Source of the DNA: Tahibacter harae
GTDB lineage: Bacteria > Pseudomonadota > Gammaproteobacteria > Xanthomonadales > Rhodanobacteraceae
DNA length: 64,000 nt
Direction of reading: 5' to 3'
Assembly (NCBI RefSeq): GCF_024437735.1
Contig: NZ_JANFQO010000003.1
Location: 186,001 to 250,000 of the forward strand
The notes under the pieces are model-generated. The model made no database searches and was not told the origin of the DNA. It saw nothing but the letters and a program-made list of their open reading frames with translations. The position numbers and the translations under genes were made by a program. Position 1 is the stretch's first letter. Every line of letters starts with the position of its first letter. Shown piece after piece: positions 17,687 to 26,114 of the stretch.

Positions 17687-18202
17687 CTACGCGGCCGGTT
17701 CTTCTGCGGGCCCCACTGCAAGCACATCCAGCAAGCTGGCTGCCGCCATTCCCAGCTCTCCCTTGCATGCTGCAGGCGGAGCGATCAAAGGCCGCAGTTG
17801 TAGCGTGCGTGACCACAGCGCTGCCTGCACCGGAACAGGTTCGCTGGCTGATTCAAGGATGACAGTCCCGAAACCCGGTTCCGGGCCGAAAGATCCGCAC
17901 AGATCGGTCAAAGAATCCAGCGCCGCGAAACGGGCCCACTCGCCCCCATCGCGCAGCACTCGCTCCAGAAACGGAAAGATTCCCAGCACCACCGGAAAGT
18001 AGCTGCCGCTGTGATTGTTCCCGACCGCATACAGAAGCAGGCTGGCAGCAGCGCGGGCATCGACAAGGTTCTGCGCACGCCAGGTCCGCAGGTAGGCCGT
18101 TTCGAAAGTGCCGGCCGTATTCGATGCCGGCTGCGGCCAGCGCTGCGGATCAGGCAACATGCCTGCGAATGACGGGGCGGCCTGAGTGTGTTCAGAAGTC
18201 AT
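17687..18202 (-). CDS. Hypothetical HEAT-like helical protein, 171 aa
   Basis: ATG 18202 starts a 171-aa protein without signal peptide or membrane segment. The middle holds L-V-D-A-R-A-A-A-S-L-L-L-Y, then G-N-N-H-S-G-S-Y-F-P-V, then helical pairs (F-L-E-R-V-L, W-A-R-F-A-A-L-D-S-L-T-D-L) suggesting HEAT-like repeats. I recall the pattern of G-N-x-H-x-G-x-Y-F-P-V followed by helical repeats in uncharacterised proteins, sometimes near polymorphic toxins, but see no toxin here. It sits between the HAD gene and trpC and looks like an insertion into the conserved clp-trp arrangement. Function unknown. Confidence 0.68.
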   Translation of the reverse strand: MTSEHTQAAPSFAGMLPDPQRWPQPASNTAGTFETAYLRTWRAQNLVDARAAASLLLYAVGNNHSGSYFPVVLGIFPFLERVLRDGGEWARFAALDSLTDLCGSFGPEPGFGTVILESASEPVPVQAALWSRTLQLRPLIAPPAACKGELGMAAASLLDVLAVGPAEEPAA

Positions 18203-18272
18203 GTCACTGCTCGCAGGGCAGCTGACCGCTGCCCTCGACGTCCACCTGTTTGAGGAGCGGAGGTTCCGCAGC

Positions 18273-19070
18273 TCAACCAAACAACCGCGCCAGCTCAATA
18301 CCCGGATCCGGCGCGCGCATGAACGCCTCGCCGACCAGGAACGCATTCACGCCGTTGCTGCGCATCAGCGCCACGTCCTCGGGCGTGAGGATGCCGCTTT
18401 CGGTCACCAGCAAGCGCTGCGGCGGCAGTTCGGCTTTCAGCGTGAGCGTGGTATCCAGCGAAACCTCGAAGGTACGCAGATTGCGGTTGTTCACGCCGAC
18501 CAGCACCGGCAGATGCTCGGCCACGGCCAGGGCGCGCTGCATTTCCGCGGCATCGTGCACTTCGACCAGCACGTCCATGCCCAGATCCAGGGCCAGGGCG
18601 GCCAGCTCAGCCAGGGCGGCATCGCCGAGTGCGGCGACGATGAGCAGGATGCAGTCGGCGCCGAGCACGCGCGCCTCGTACACCTGGTAAGCGTCGATGG
18701 TGAAATCCTTGCGCAGCACCGGCAGCGCGCAGGCCGCGCGCGCCTGCTGCAGGTAGGCGTCGCTGCCCTGGAAGAAATCCACGTCGGTCAGCACCGACAG
18801 GCAGGCTGCGCCGCCAGCCTCGTAGCTGCGCGCGATGGCGGCGGGGTCGAAGTCGGGCCGGATCACGCCCTTGCTCGGGCTGGCCTTCTTCACCTCGGCG
18901 ATGACGCCCGGGCGGCCGGCGTCCAGCTTCGCCTGCAGGCTGGCGGCGAAGCCGCGCACGGGCGGCGCGTCGGCCGCCTGCGCCGACAGCGCGCGCAGGG
19001 AAACGACGGCGCTGCGCGCCTGGATCTCCTGCGCCTTGCGCGCCAGGATCTTGCTCAGAATATCGCTCAC
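18273..19070 (-). CDS. trpC: Indole-3-glycerol phosphate synthase
   Basis: The 265-aa TIM-barrel enzyme closes the indole ring from CdRP in tryptophan synthesis. GTG 19070 is the start, with AAGGA upstream. Signatures are [12 protein letters not shown], the L-R-K-D-F loop, V-G-V-N-N-R-N-L and V-T-E-S-G-I. It is a monofunctional TrpC without TrpF fusion, 112 bp downstream of trpD on the same strand. Confidence 0.97.
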   Translation of the reverse strand: MSDILSKILARKAQEIQARSAVVSLRALSAQAADAPPVRGFAASLQAKLDAGRPGVIAEVKKASPSKGVIRPDFDPAAIARSYEAGGAACLSVLTDVDFFQGSDAYLQQARAACALPVLRKDFTIDAYQVYEARVLGADCILLIVAALGDAALAELAALALDLGMDVLVEVHDAAEMQRALAVAEHLPVLVGVNNRNLRTFEVSLDTTLTLKAELPPQRLLVTESGILTPEDVALMRSNGVNAFLVGEAFMRAPDPGIELARLFG

Positions 19071-19182
19071 TCGGTTTTTCCTTGCTGCGAGGTCCGCACA
19101 GGTCAAGCCGGCCAGGCGCCGGCTTGCCACGGCGGATCCAGAAAATCGTCCACGCCCTTCCGCACCGCCGGCCCGCGCCGGC

Positions 19183-20214
19183 TCAGCCGGCCAGGCGCCG
19201 GGTCGCACTGACGAACTGGTCCAGCTTGGCGCGGGCCTCGCCGGTGGCGATGGCTTCGTTGGCCAGGGCCAGGCCTTCGGCGATGGAGCCGGCCAGGTTG
19301 GCCGCGTACAGCGCAGCGCCGGCATTCAGCACGACGATGTCGCGGGCGACGCCGGGCTGGTTGTCCAGCACTTCGAGCACGCGCAGGCGCGACTCGTCCG
19401 CGTTCTGCACGGCGAGCTGGCGCGACGACGCCATGGGCAGGCCGAATTCCTCGGGATGGATCTCGTATTCGCGCACTTCACCGTTGCGCAGTTCGCCGAC
19501 CAGGGTGGCGCCGCCCAGCGAAATTTCGTCCAGGCCGTCGCGACCGTGCACGACCAGGGCATGGCGCGCACCCAGTTGTTCCAGCACGCGCACCTGTATG
19601 CCGACCAGGTCCGCATGGAACACGCCCATCAGGATATTGGGCGCACCGGCCGGGTTGGTCAGCGGCCCGAGAATGTTGAACAAGGTGCGCACGCCCATTT
19701 CCTTGCGCACCGGCGCGACCACTTTCATGGCTGGATGGTGGTTGGGCGCGAACATGAAGCCGATGCCGGTCTCTTCCAGGCAGGCGGCGACTTTTTCCGC
19801 ATCCAGGTCGATGCGCGCGCCCAGCGCTTCGAGCACGTCGGCGCTGCCGGACATGGACGAGACGCTGCGGTTGCCGTGCTTGGCCACGCGCACGCCGCAG
19901 GCGGCAGTGACGAACATGGCGGCAGTGGAGATGTTGAAACTGTGCGCGCTGTCGCCGCCGGTGCCGACGATGTCGACGAAGTACGGGTAATCCGGCGTGT
20001 GCACGCGCAGGGACAGGTCGCGCATCACCTGGGCGGCGGCGCTGATCTCGCCCACCGTCTCCTTCTTCACGCGCAGGCCGGCGATGATGGCCGCCACCAT
20101 GACCGGCGACACCTCGCCGCGCATGATCTGCCCCATCAGATCGACCATCTCGTCGTGGAAGATCTCGCGGTGCTCGATGACGCGCTGTAGCGCCTGCTGC
20201 GGGGTGATGGGCAC
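19183..20214 (-). CDS. trpD: Anthranilate phosphoribosyltransferase
   Basis: The 343-aa enzyme transfers phosphoribose from PRPP to anthranilate. The PRPP motif D-I-V-G-T-G-G-D and the N-R-S-V-S-S and G-P-L-T-N-P-A-G segments are all present. The start is GTG 20214. It is not fused to TrpG, which lies about 3.6 kb away with three other genes between. Confidence 0.97.
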   Translation of the reverse strand: MPITPQQALQRVIEHREIFHDEMVDLMGQIMRGEVSPVMVAAIIAGLRVKKETVGEISAAAQVMRDLSLRVHTPDYPYFVDIVGTGGDSAHSFNISTAAMFVTAACGVRVAKHGNRSVSSMSGSADVLEALGARIDLDAEKVAACLEETGIGFMFAPNHHPAMKVVAPVRKEMGVRTLFNILGPLTNPAGAPNILMGVFHADLVGIQVRVLEQLGARHALVVHGRDGLDEISLGGATLVGELRNGEVREYEIHPEEFGLPMASSRQLAVQNADESRLRVLEVLDNQPGVARDIVVLNAGAALYAANLAGSIAEGLALANEAIATGEARAKLDQFVSATRRLAG

Positions 20215-20431
20215 GGCCGGCTCCGGCTGAAACGGAGCGGCATGATAAGCAGTCGCGCGGCAAAGATCAGTGTAGCGGTTGGAATAAGCCCGGCGGCGCG
20301 GCCTGGCGCGCCGCCGGATGCGGAGGGATCCGGCCTCAGCCGCCGCGGTAGCCAGTCTGGTACAGGCGGCAGGCGGAAGCCTTGGTACGGTTCAGGGATG
20401 AAGCCGGGCAGCCGGCGGCCGCCCGGTGGAT

Positions 20432-20848
20432 TCAGCGCACCGGCTGCAGACGCTTGCGCAGTGCCTTCAGCTCGGCCTCGAACTGGTCGATGCGGAAGCG
20501 GGAGCGCAGCGCTTCTTCCTCACGGACATAGCCCCCCGTCACCAGATCGGAAAGGTCGAGCGGCGCGCCTTCCGCCTCCTCTGCGCTGAAAGAGTGGACG
20601 CGCACGTGGCAGGGATCGATCTCCAGCACCTCGCAGTTGGCGTTGTTCACGTCCTGCAGCTCCTGGCTGAGGCGGTACTGGCACAGCGAGTACGAGGGCT
20701 CGTTGAACGCCCGCGAAGAAACGCCGGTGGGGCAGGAATAGCTGATGCTGGCCCCGTACCAGATCACCTGGCCGGGAAGATCGGCCTTGGCGGTTGCAGC
20801 ACAGAACAGCGCGGCGGTGGCAAGCAGACAGGCGGAACGCAACGACAT
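20432..20848 (-). CDS. Small secreted protein, unknown function
   Basis: The 138-aa product starts at ATG 20848 after a good GGAGAATTCC ribosome site. Residues 1-22 are a signal peptide (A-T-A-K-A-D). The mature part holds four Cys, including S-C-P-T-G, L-C-Q-Y-R-L and D-P-C-H-V, likely two disulfides, then a charged C-terminal helix. No family is recognised. It is divergent from another small secreted Cys-containing protein gene across about 320 bp; both interrupt the trpG-trpD spacing. Confidence 0.75.
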   Translation of the reverse strand: MSLRSACLLATAALFCAATAKADLPGQVIWYGASISYSCPTGVSSRAFNEPSYSLCQYRLSQELQDVNNANCEVLEIDPCHVRVHSFSAEEAEGAPLDLSDLVTGGYVREEEALRSRFRIDQFEAELKALRKRLQPVR

Positions 20849-21170
20849 GGAATTCTCCTCGGCGGCGGCAGGGGCCGCGGGTGACAGCCAGCTTGGCCAC
20901 GACCCGGCGCCGCAGCCAGCAAAAAGCCGGGACGATCGGCGGATACGGCGGGACGGCGCGGGCTGTTGCCGCAGCCAAGTGCCTGACTCTGCAGGCCCCG
21001 GTGCCGGGCCGGCGGCGCGGCGCCGATTTCCTTCCGCGGCGGGGATTTAGCTCGGTTTCTTCCCCTCTTGACCCGGCCGCGGCCTTGCAAGCCCGGCGGC
21101 GGCCTGCCATTGATCCGGCGCCGGGCGCGAATGCCCGCCCGGTTCAGTCCTTGCCTGGGGAATACCGAAC
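20849..21170. other. Divergent intergenic region, nothing recognised
   Basis: About 320 bp between two divergent genes for small secreted proteins, presumably holding both promoters. No clear sigma-70 boxes or operator repeats were found; frames crossing it are shadows. Confidence 0.3.
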
Positions 21171-21677
21171 ATGCACTACCGCTATCTGCTGGCCCTGAGC
21201 CTGTCCATCGCCGCCGCGCCCGCGCTGGCACACGATCCGCTGCCCGCCCTGGACTGGTGCAGCAAGGGCCGCGCCGTGCCCATCAGCGATTTCGCGTTCG
21301 ACGGCGCCACCCTCAAGAGCTTCCGCCAGTGCGCGGCGCTGCGCGGCGGCGACGCTGCCCCCGCAATCTGCGCGCTGCTGCCGACATCGACGCCGCCCGA
21401 CGACGTGATCTGCTCCCCGGCCATGTGCGGCGAATTCGACGACGACTACCACGTGGCCAAGATCGCGGCCTTCAATTACTGCAACTCGCTGAGCAACTAC
21501 GCCCCCCAGATCTCCGGCGGCGCGGGCAACACCGACCACGTGATCGTGCCGCTGTTCTCCAGCGACTCGGCGGCGCTGCAGTCGGCCGAGCATCACCGCC
21601 TCTACCGCCTGGATCAGGGCGCCAAGGGCACCTGCATGCTGTGCCTGCGCGCCGACAGCAACGATCCGACGCAGTAA
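21171..21677 (+). CDS. Small secreted Cys-rich protein, unknown function
   Basis: The 168-aa product has a signal peptide ending A-L-A-H-D. The mature part has eight Cys, including D-W-C-S, F-R-Q-C, I-C-A-L-L, V-I-C-S-P-A-M-C and C-M-L-C, and ends before the convergent TPR-protein stop at 21681. No domain is recognised. The paired cysteines suggest a disulfide-stabilised periplasmic or extracellular protein; C-M-L-C could alternatively bind metal. Confidence 0.72.
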   Translation: MHYRYLLALSLSIAAAPALAHDPLPALDWCSKGRAVPISDFAFDGATLKSFRQCAALRGGDAAPAICALLPTSTPPDDVICSPAMCGEFDDDYHVAKIAAFNYCNSLSNYAPQISGGAGNTDHVIVPLFSSDSAALQSAEHHRLYRLDQGAKGTCMLCLRADSNDPTQ

Positions 21678-21680
21678 CCC

Positions 21681-23846
21681 TCAGATCAGCGCGCGCCGGC
21701 GCAGGCTGGTCTGCACTGCGTCGGCGCGCTGCTTCAGGGCATCGCGCTCGGCCGGCTCCAGGCGGCACTCGGACAGCACGAAATACGCCGTGCGCAGCAC
21801 TTCGCGCCAGCGCGGCTGGCGCGGCAGCTTGGACAGGCTGAGATAGCGTTCCATCGCGCGCACGCGCAAGCGGCCCTCGTCCACGGTCACGCGCCAGACC
21901 CGGCTTTTCTCGGCCAGGTCTATGCGCGTGCGGCCGCTGACCCGTTCCCAGGTTTCCACCGCGAACACCATCAGCTCGACCAGCTCGCGGCGGAAGCCGG
22001 CGCTGTCGTCGCCCTCGGCCGCGGCCAGTGCGGCGAGCGGCGGTGTTTCGGCTGCGGCCTGGACGGCGACGTCCGCGACGGTTTCCGCCGCGCTGTCGGC
22101 CGCTGCCAGGCGCAGCACGGCGATGCCGGCATCGCCGGGCAAGGCGCTGAGCCGGGTCCGCGCCGTGCCGCCGGGCAATTGCAGCGGCAGTTCGATCTCG
22201 CCGTCCTTTTCTTCCAGCGCCGACAGCGCCGTCTGCAATGCGGCGGCCGAATCCGCATCCAGGAAAGCGGCCAGCGGCCGGCCCAGCAGGGCTTCGCGCG
22301 GGCCGCCCAGTTGCTCGGCCGCGGCCGCGGTCAGGGCGACGATGCCGCCAGCCGGATCCATCGCCAGCAGGGCCGCGCCGGCGCGGTCGAGCAGGTCCTG
22401 TACGCGGCGCGAATCGGTGCGCAGCGATTCGGCCAGCTGGCGGAAATGCTCGCGCTCGGCGGCGAGCTGGGATTCGCGCACGGCCGCGGCAAGGCGGCTG
22501 CGCTGGCGCGCCCGCGCGAACGCGAAGGCCAGCGCCAGCAGTACCAGCAACGCGCAGGCCGCACCCAGCCAGAGCTGGGTGGTGCGCTGGCGCAGCGCGA
22601 GTTCGGCCAGGCGGTTGTCGGCGGCGAGCTTTTCCAGCGCGCGTTCGCGCTCGGCCAGGTCGAACTGCACGCGCAGGTGTTCCAGCCGGCGGTCGTGCGC
22701 GGCCTTGTCCAGGCGCGCCTGCACGGTCTGGAATTCCTGCAGCAGGCCGTAGGCAGCGCCGAGGTCGCCGGCCGCCTTGGCTGTCTCGGCCGCGGCCTGC
22801 AGCAGCACTGCGCGCTCGGCTGCCTGCGGCCCCAGCCGCTGCAAGGTGTCGGCGAGCAAAGCGCGTGCGCCGGCGATATCGCCGTCGCTGCGCTTGAGCC
22901 GCGCCAATTGCAGCGCCAGCTGTGCCGTCGCCGGCTGCTCCAGTTCCTTGCCCAGAGCCTGCGCCCGCGCCAGCGCGGCATGGGCCGAAGCCATGTCGCC
23001 GCGATCCTGTGCCAGCGCGGCGAGCTTGACCTGGGCATCCAGCTCGTTCGCCCGCGCCCCCAGCGCGGCCAGGTCGCTGATGGCCTTGCGCAGCAGGGCG
23101 TCGGCCTCGGCGGTCTCGCCGGCGCTGATCAGCACCGCCGCCAGGCTTTCGCGCACATGCGCCGCCTCGCGCGGCCGCTGCATGCGCTCGTATTCCGCCA
23201 GCGCATCGGCATAGCGGCTGCGCGCGGAGGCGTCGTCCTCCAGGTCGTGGTAGAGATCGCCGAGGTTGGTATACACCGCGCCCAGCTGCGGATCGTTGAT
23301 GCGCCGCTTCAGCTCCAGGCTGGACAGATAGGCCTTGAGCGCCTCGCGGTAGTCGCCGACGCGGCGCAGCGCGTTGCCGATGTCGTTCTGGCTCTGCGCC
23401 AGCGCGGTGGAATCGTCATGCGCCAGGGCCACTTCCTGCGCCGCGCGGAAGTGCTGCAGCGCCTGTACGAAGCGTTCCTGGCGGTAGTCCAGGATGCCGC
23501 GCCGGCGCGCGAGGCGGAAATCATGCTTCCAGTGCGCCGCCTCGGCCGGCAGCGCCGCGACCCGGTCCAGGGTCGCCGCCGCGGCGGCGAAGTCGCCGCT
23601 GGCGACCTCGGCGTCGCTGCGCCGGAACAACATCTCTTCGGCCAGCTCGAACTCGCGCCGCGCATCGATGGCGGCGAAGGCCTGTTCGCAGACCTGCACC
23701 GCCTGCTGCGGCTGGGTCGCGACCAGGCTGCGGCAACGTTCCTGCGCCGAATCCTCCGCCGGCTGCTGCGCCGCCGCCGCGGCGGCCGCGGACAGGACTG
23801 CCGCGGCAACCAGGCGGCGCCAGCCTCGCCGCACCGGAAAATTCAT
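21681..23846 (-). CDS. TPR/PAS membrane signalling protein, coupled to trpG
   Basis: The 721-aa product has a signal peptide or N-terminal helix (about 10-27) and about eight TPR-like repeats to about residue 400. A transmembrane helix follows ([13 protein letters not shown]), then a coiled segment and a PAS-like domain ([12 protein letters not shown]). A conserved C-terminal helical region carries L-S-L-S-K-L-P and [12 protein letters not shown]. There is no kinase, GGDEF or HTH signature, so the output is unknown. Its ATG overlaps the trpG stop by four bases (ATGA), so it is translationally coupled to tryptophan synthesis. Similar TPR proteins with this C-terminus recur in Xanthomonadales, from memory. 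Confidence 0.87.
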   Translation of the reverse strand: MNFPVRRGWRRLVAAAVLSAAAAAAAQQPAEDSAQERCRSLVATQPQQAVQVCEQAFAAIDARREFELAEEMLFRRSDAEVASGDFAAAAATLDRVAALPAEAAHWKHDFRLARRRGILDYRQERFVQALQHFRAAQEVALAHDDSTALAQSQNDIGNALRRVGDYREALKAYLSSLELKRRINDPQLGAVYTNLGDLYHDLEDDASARSRYADALAEYERMQRPREAAHVRESLAAVLISAGETAEADALLRKAISDLAALGARANELDAQVKLAALAQDRGDMASAHAALARAQALGKELEQPATAQLALQLARLKRSDGDIAGARALLADTLQRLGPQAAERAVLLQAAAETAKAAGDLGAAYGLLQEFQTVQARLDKAAHDRRLEHLRVQFDLAERERALEKLAADNRLAELALRQRTTQLWLGAACALLVLLALAFAFARARQRSRLAAAVRESQLAAEREHFRQLAESLRTDSRRVQDLLDRAGAALLAMDPAGGIVALTAAAAEQLGGPREALLGRPLAAFLDADSAAALQTALSALEEKDGEIELPLQLPGGTARTRLSALPGDAGIAVLRLAAADSAAETVADVAVQAAAETPPLAALAAAEGDDSAGFRRELVELMVFAVETWERVSGRTRIDLAEKSRVWRVTVDEGRLRVRAMERYLSLSKLPRQPRWREVLRTAYFVLSECRLEPAERDALKQRADAVQTSLRRRALI

Positions 23847-24424
23847 GCGGCGGCGAGGAAATTGCCGAGCAGTTCGCGGCCGTGCTGGGTGAGTATGGAT
23901 TCGGGATGGAACTGCACGCCTTCCACCGGCAGCGTGCGGTGGCGCAGGCCCATGATCTCGTCGATGCTGCCGTCGGGATTCTGCGTCCAGGCGGTGACTT
24001 CGAGACAGTCGGGCAGCGAATCTTTTTCCACAACTAGCGAATGATACCGGGTCGCCTCGAACGGGTTGGGCAGGTTGCGGAACACGCCCTGGCCAGTGTG
24101 GTGGATCAGCGAAGTCTTGCCGTGCATGATCTGGCGCGCCCGCACCACCTTGCCGCCGAACGCCTGGCCTATGGCCTGGTGCCCCAGGCACACGCCGAAG
24201 ATCGGCAGCCGCCCCGCCAGCCGGTCCAGCAGCTCCAGCGACACACCCGCCTCGTTCGGCGTACACGGTCCCGGCGAGATCACCACATGACTGGGCGCCG
24301 CTGCCGCCACCTGGTCCACGCTCCACTCGTCATTGCGCACCACCTTGACCTCGCAACCCAGCTCGCCCAGGTACTGCACGAGGTTCCAGGTGAAGCTGTC
24401 GTAGTTGTCGATCATCAGCAGCAT
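23843..24424 (-). CDS. trpG: Anthranilate synthase component II (glutamine amidotransferase)
   Basis: A 193-aa class-I amidotransferase that supplies ammonia to TrpE. The catalytic triad is visible: Cys79 in F-G-V-C-L-G-H-Q, His173 and Glu175 in V-Q-F-H-P-E-S. In gammaproteobacteria this subunit may also serve PabB. It is first in a two-gene unit with the TPR/PAS gene. trpE is not in the window. Confidence 0.97.
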   Translation of the reverse strand: MLLMIDNYDSFTWNLVQYLGELGCEVKVVRNDEWSVDQVAAAAPSHVVISPGPCTPNEAGVSLELLDRLAGRLPIFGVCLGHQAIGQAFGGKVVRARQIMHGKTSLIHHTGQGVFRNLPNPFEATRYHSLVVEKDSLPDCLEVTAWTQNPDGSIDEIMGLRHRTLPVEGVQFHPESILTQHGRELLGNFLAAA

Positions 24425-24629
24425 AAGACGTGTGCCCGGTAGTTCTTGCGATGGAATGTGGACGGCGGCGGCGTCACGGCAGCGGCGCCATCGCGGCAGG
24501 TGAGCTTACCGCAGCTGCGCGTGGCGATTTAGTCACCAAAGCGCATGACCGGCCCGGCAGGCCCTGGAACCGCCGTCGCGGCTGCACCGCCTGTGGCCTG
24601 CGGCGTGTCCGGGCACAAAACCGGGATGC

Positions 24630-26114
24630 TCACGGCGGCGGCTCGGCATACCGCCGCGCACAGACCGCCGCCGCCTCCCCTTCCACCCCGCTGAAGCCGA
24701 AGCCGTTCCAGCGGTAGGCGGCGGTGCGGCGGGCCTTGGTCTGCGGGTCCAGCACGACGAAGGAATCGCCGCGGTGCAGGGCGCACAGGACGCTGCCGTC
24801 GCCGGCGGGTTCGGCGACGGCGTCCAGCAGCGGCCAGGCCAGGGCGGAGCCGCGCCATTTCGCCACCAGGCCGTGCGGGCCTGCGGCGTAGACGTAGGGG
24901 CGTACGCCGCTGGCCATGTCCAGGGGCGAATCGTGCTGTTCCAGGGTGAACAGCAGCGGCGGCTGGCCGGGGCCGGCCAAGGCGGTGCGTTCCAGCGAGA
25001 GAATGCGCTGGCGGCGCGAGCGCCATTGTCGTTTTCCATCTTTCCACCCTTCCAGCGCCAGCGTGTCCGTGGGCACTTCGGCCGACCACGGTTGCGGGCG
25101 GACGGCGACGCCGTCCAGGCTCAGGTCCGCGCGCAGTTCCACGGCGCAGTCCAGCGGCGCGGCGGATTGCTCCGGCAGCAGCTGCGGATAGGTGCTGCCC
25201 GGCGGCGTGCGCGTGGCCAGGCTGCGGCAGGCGAGCCGGCCCTGGCTCACGCGGCAGTCGGCGATGGCGCCCTGCTTGGACTGCGGATATTTCTGGTCGA
25301 ACAGGTGGTTGCCCAGGGAAAAGAACACCGGCTTCCCGGCCACGCACTCGGCCGGCTGCACCACGTGCGGATGATGGCCCAGCACCAGGTCGGCGCCGTT
25401 GCGCACCAGCCAGGCGGCGCCGGCGCGCTGCTGGGGATTGGGCCAATCGACCAGTTCCTGGCCCCAGTGCACCGAGACCACGACCAGGTTGGCCAGCGAG
25501 CCGGCCAGGCGCAGCTTCTGCATCAGCGCGAGCGAGGGAATCTGCTGCACACGGCCATCGGCGGCGGGCACCAGGCTCAGGCCGATCAGGGCGATGGTGG
25601 TGTCGCCGCGGCGGAAGAACTGCGGCGAGCGCGCGAAATCCAGGCCCAGCACACCCTGCTCCGCCAGCGCCGCGTAGGTGTGGCGGCGCGCATCCGGCCC
25701 CAGGTCGCCGGCATGGTTGTTCTCCAGCGTGACCGCGGCGAAGCCGGCTTCGCCCAGCAGGTGCAGTGCCGGCTCGCCGATGGAAAAGCACGGGCTCTTG
25801 CTGTCCACGCAGCCGGCCGCCTCGCCCAGCACGCCTTCGAGATTGCCGCCGACCCAGTCGGCAGAACGGAACAATTCCACAAAGCCGGCCCACGGCGACT
25901 GGCGCCGCCGCGTCCATTCATCCTGCACCTGGCGCGACAGCAGTATGTCGCCGGTGAACAGCAGGCGCAGTTCATTGCCGTGCGCGTTGCTGCCGCGCAC
26001 CGCCTTGCTGCCAGCTTCCCTGCCGCGCGATTCCGCGCCCTCCTGCGCCGCCAGCGGCGGCAGCGCGAGCAACAGCCCCAGCAGTACGCTCAGAACGGTT
26101 CTTTGGCCGGGCAC
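24630..26114 (-). CDS. CapA family (PGA capsule biosynthesis-like) exported protein
   Basis: GTG 26114 gives 494 aa; the first 25 bp overlap the end of the upstream DUF3160 gene. Residues 1-24 are a signal peptide. The CapA/metallophosphoesterase-like fold shows L-L-F-T-G-D-I-L-L-S (Asp56), N-L-E-G, E-N-N-H-A-G-D-L-G, S-V-H-W-G and G-H-H-P-H-V-V-Q. The C-terminal 170 residues form an extra beta-rich domain with Trp-Arg repeats. In Bacillus CapA helps export poly-gamma-glutamate, but no capB/capC is here, so a periplasmic hydrolase acting on an envelope polymer is as likely. It clearly works with the DUF3160 protein, given the overlap. Confidence 0.88.
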   Translation of the reverse strand: MPGQRTVLSVLLGLLLALPPLAAQEGAESRGREAGSKAVRGSNAHGNELRLLFTGDILLSRQVQDEWTRRRQSPWAGFVELFRSADWVGGNLEGVLGEAAGCVDSKSPCFSIGEPALHLLGEAGFAAVTLENNHAGDLGPDARRHTYAALAEQGVLGLDFARSPQFFRRGDTTIALIGLSLVPAADGRVQQIPSLALMQKLRLAGSLANLVVVSVHWGQELVDWPNPQQRAGAAWLVRNGADLVLGHHPHVVQPAECVAGKPVFFSLGNHLFDQKYPQSKQGAIADCRVSQGRLACRSLATRTPPGSTYPQLLPEQSAAPLDCAVELRADLSLDGVAVRPQPWSAEVPTDTLALEGWKDGKRQWRSRRQRILSLERTALAGPGQPPLLFTLEQHDSPLDMASGVRPYVYAAGPHGLVAKWRGSALAWPLLDAVAEPAGDGSVLCALHRGDSFVVLDPQTKARRTAAYRWNGFGFSGVEGEAAAVCARRYAEPPP

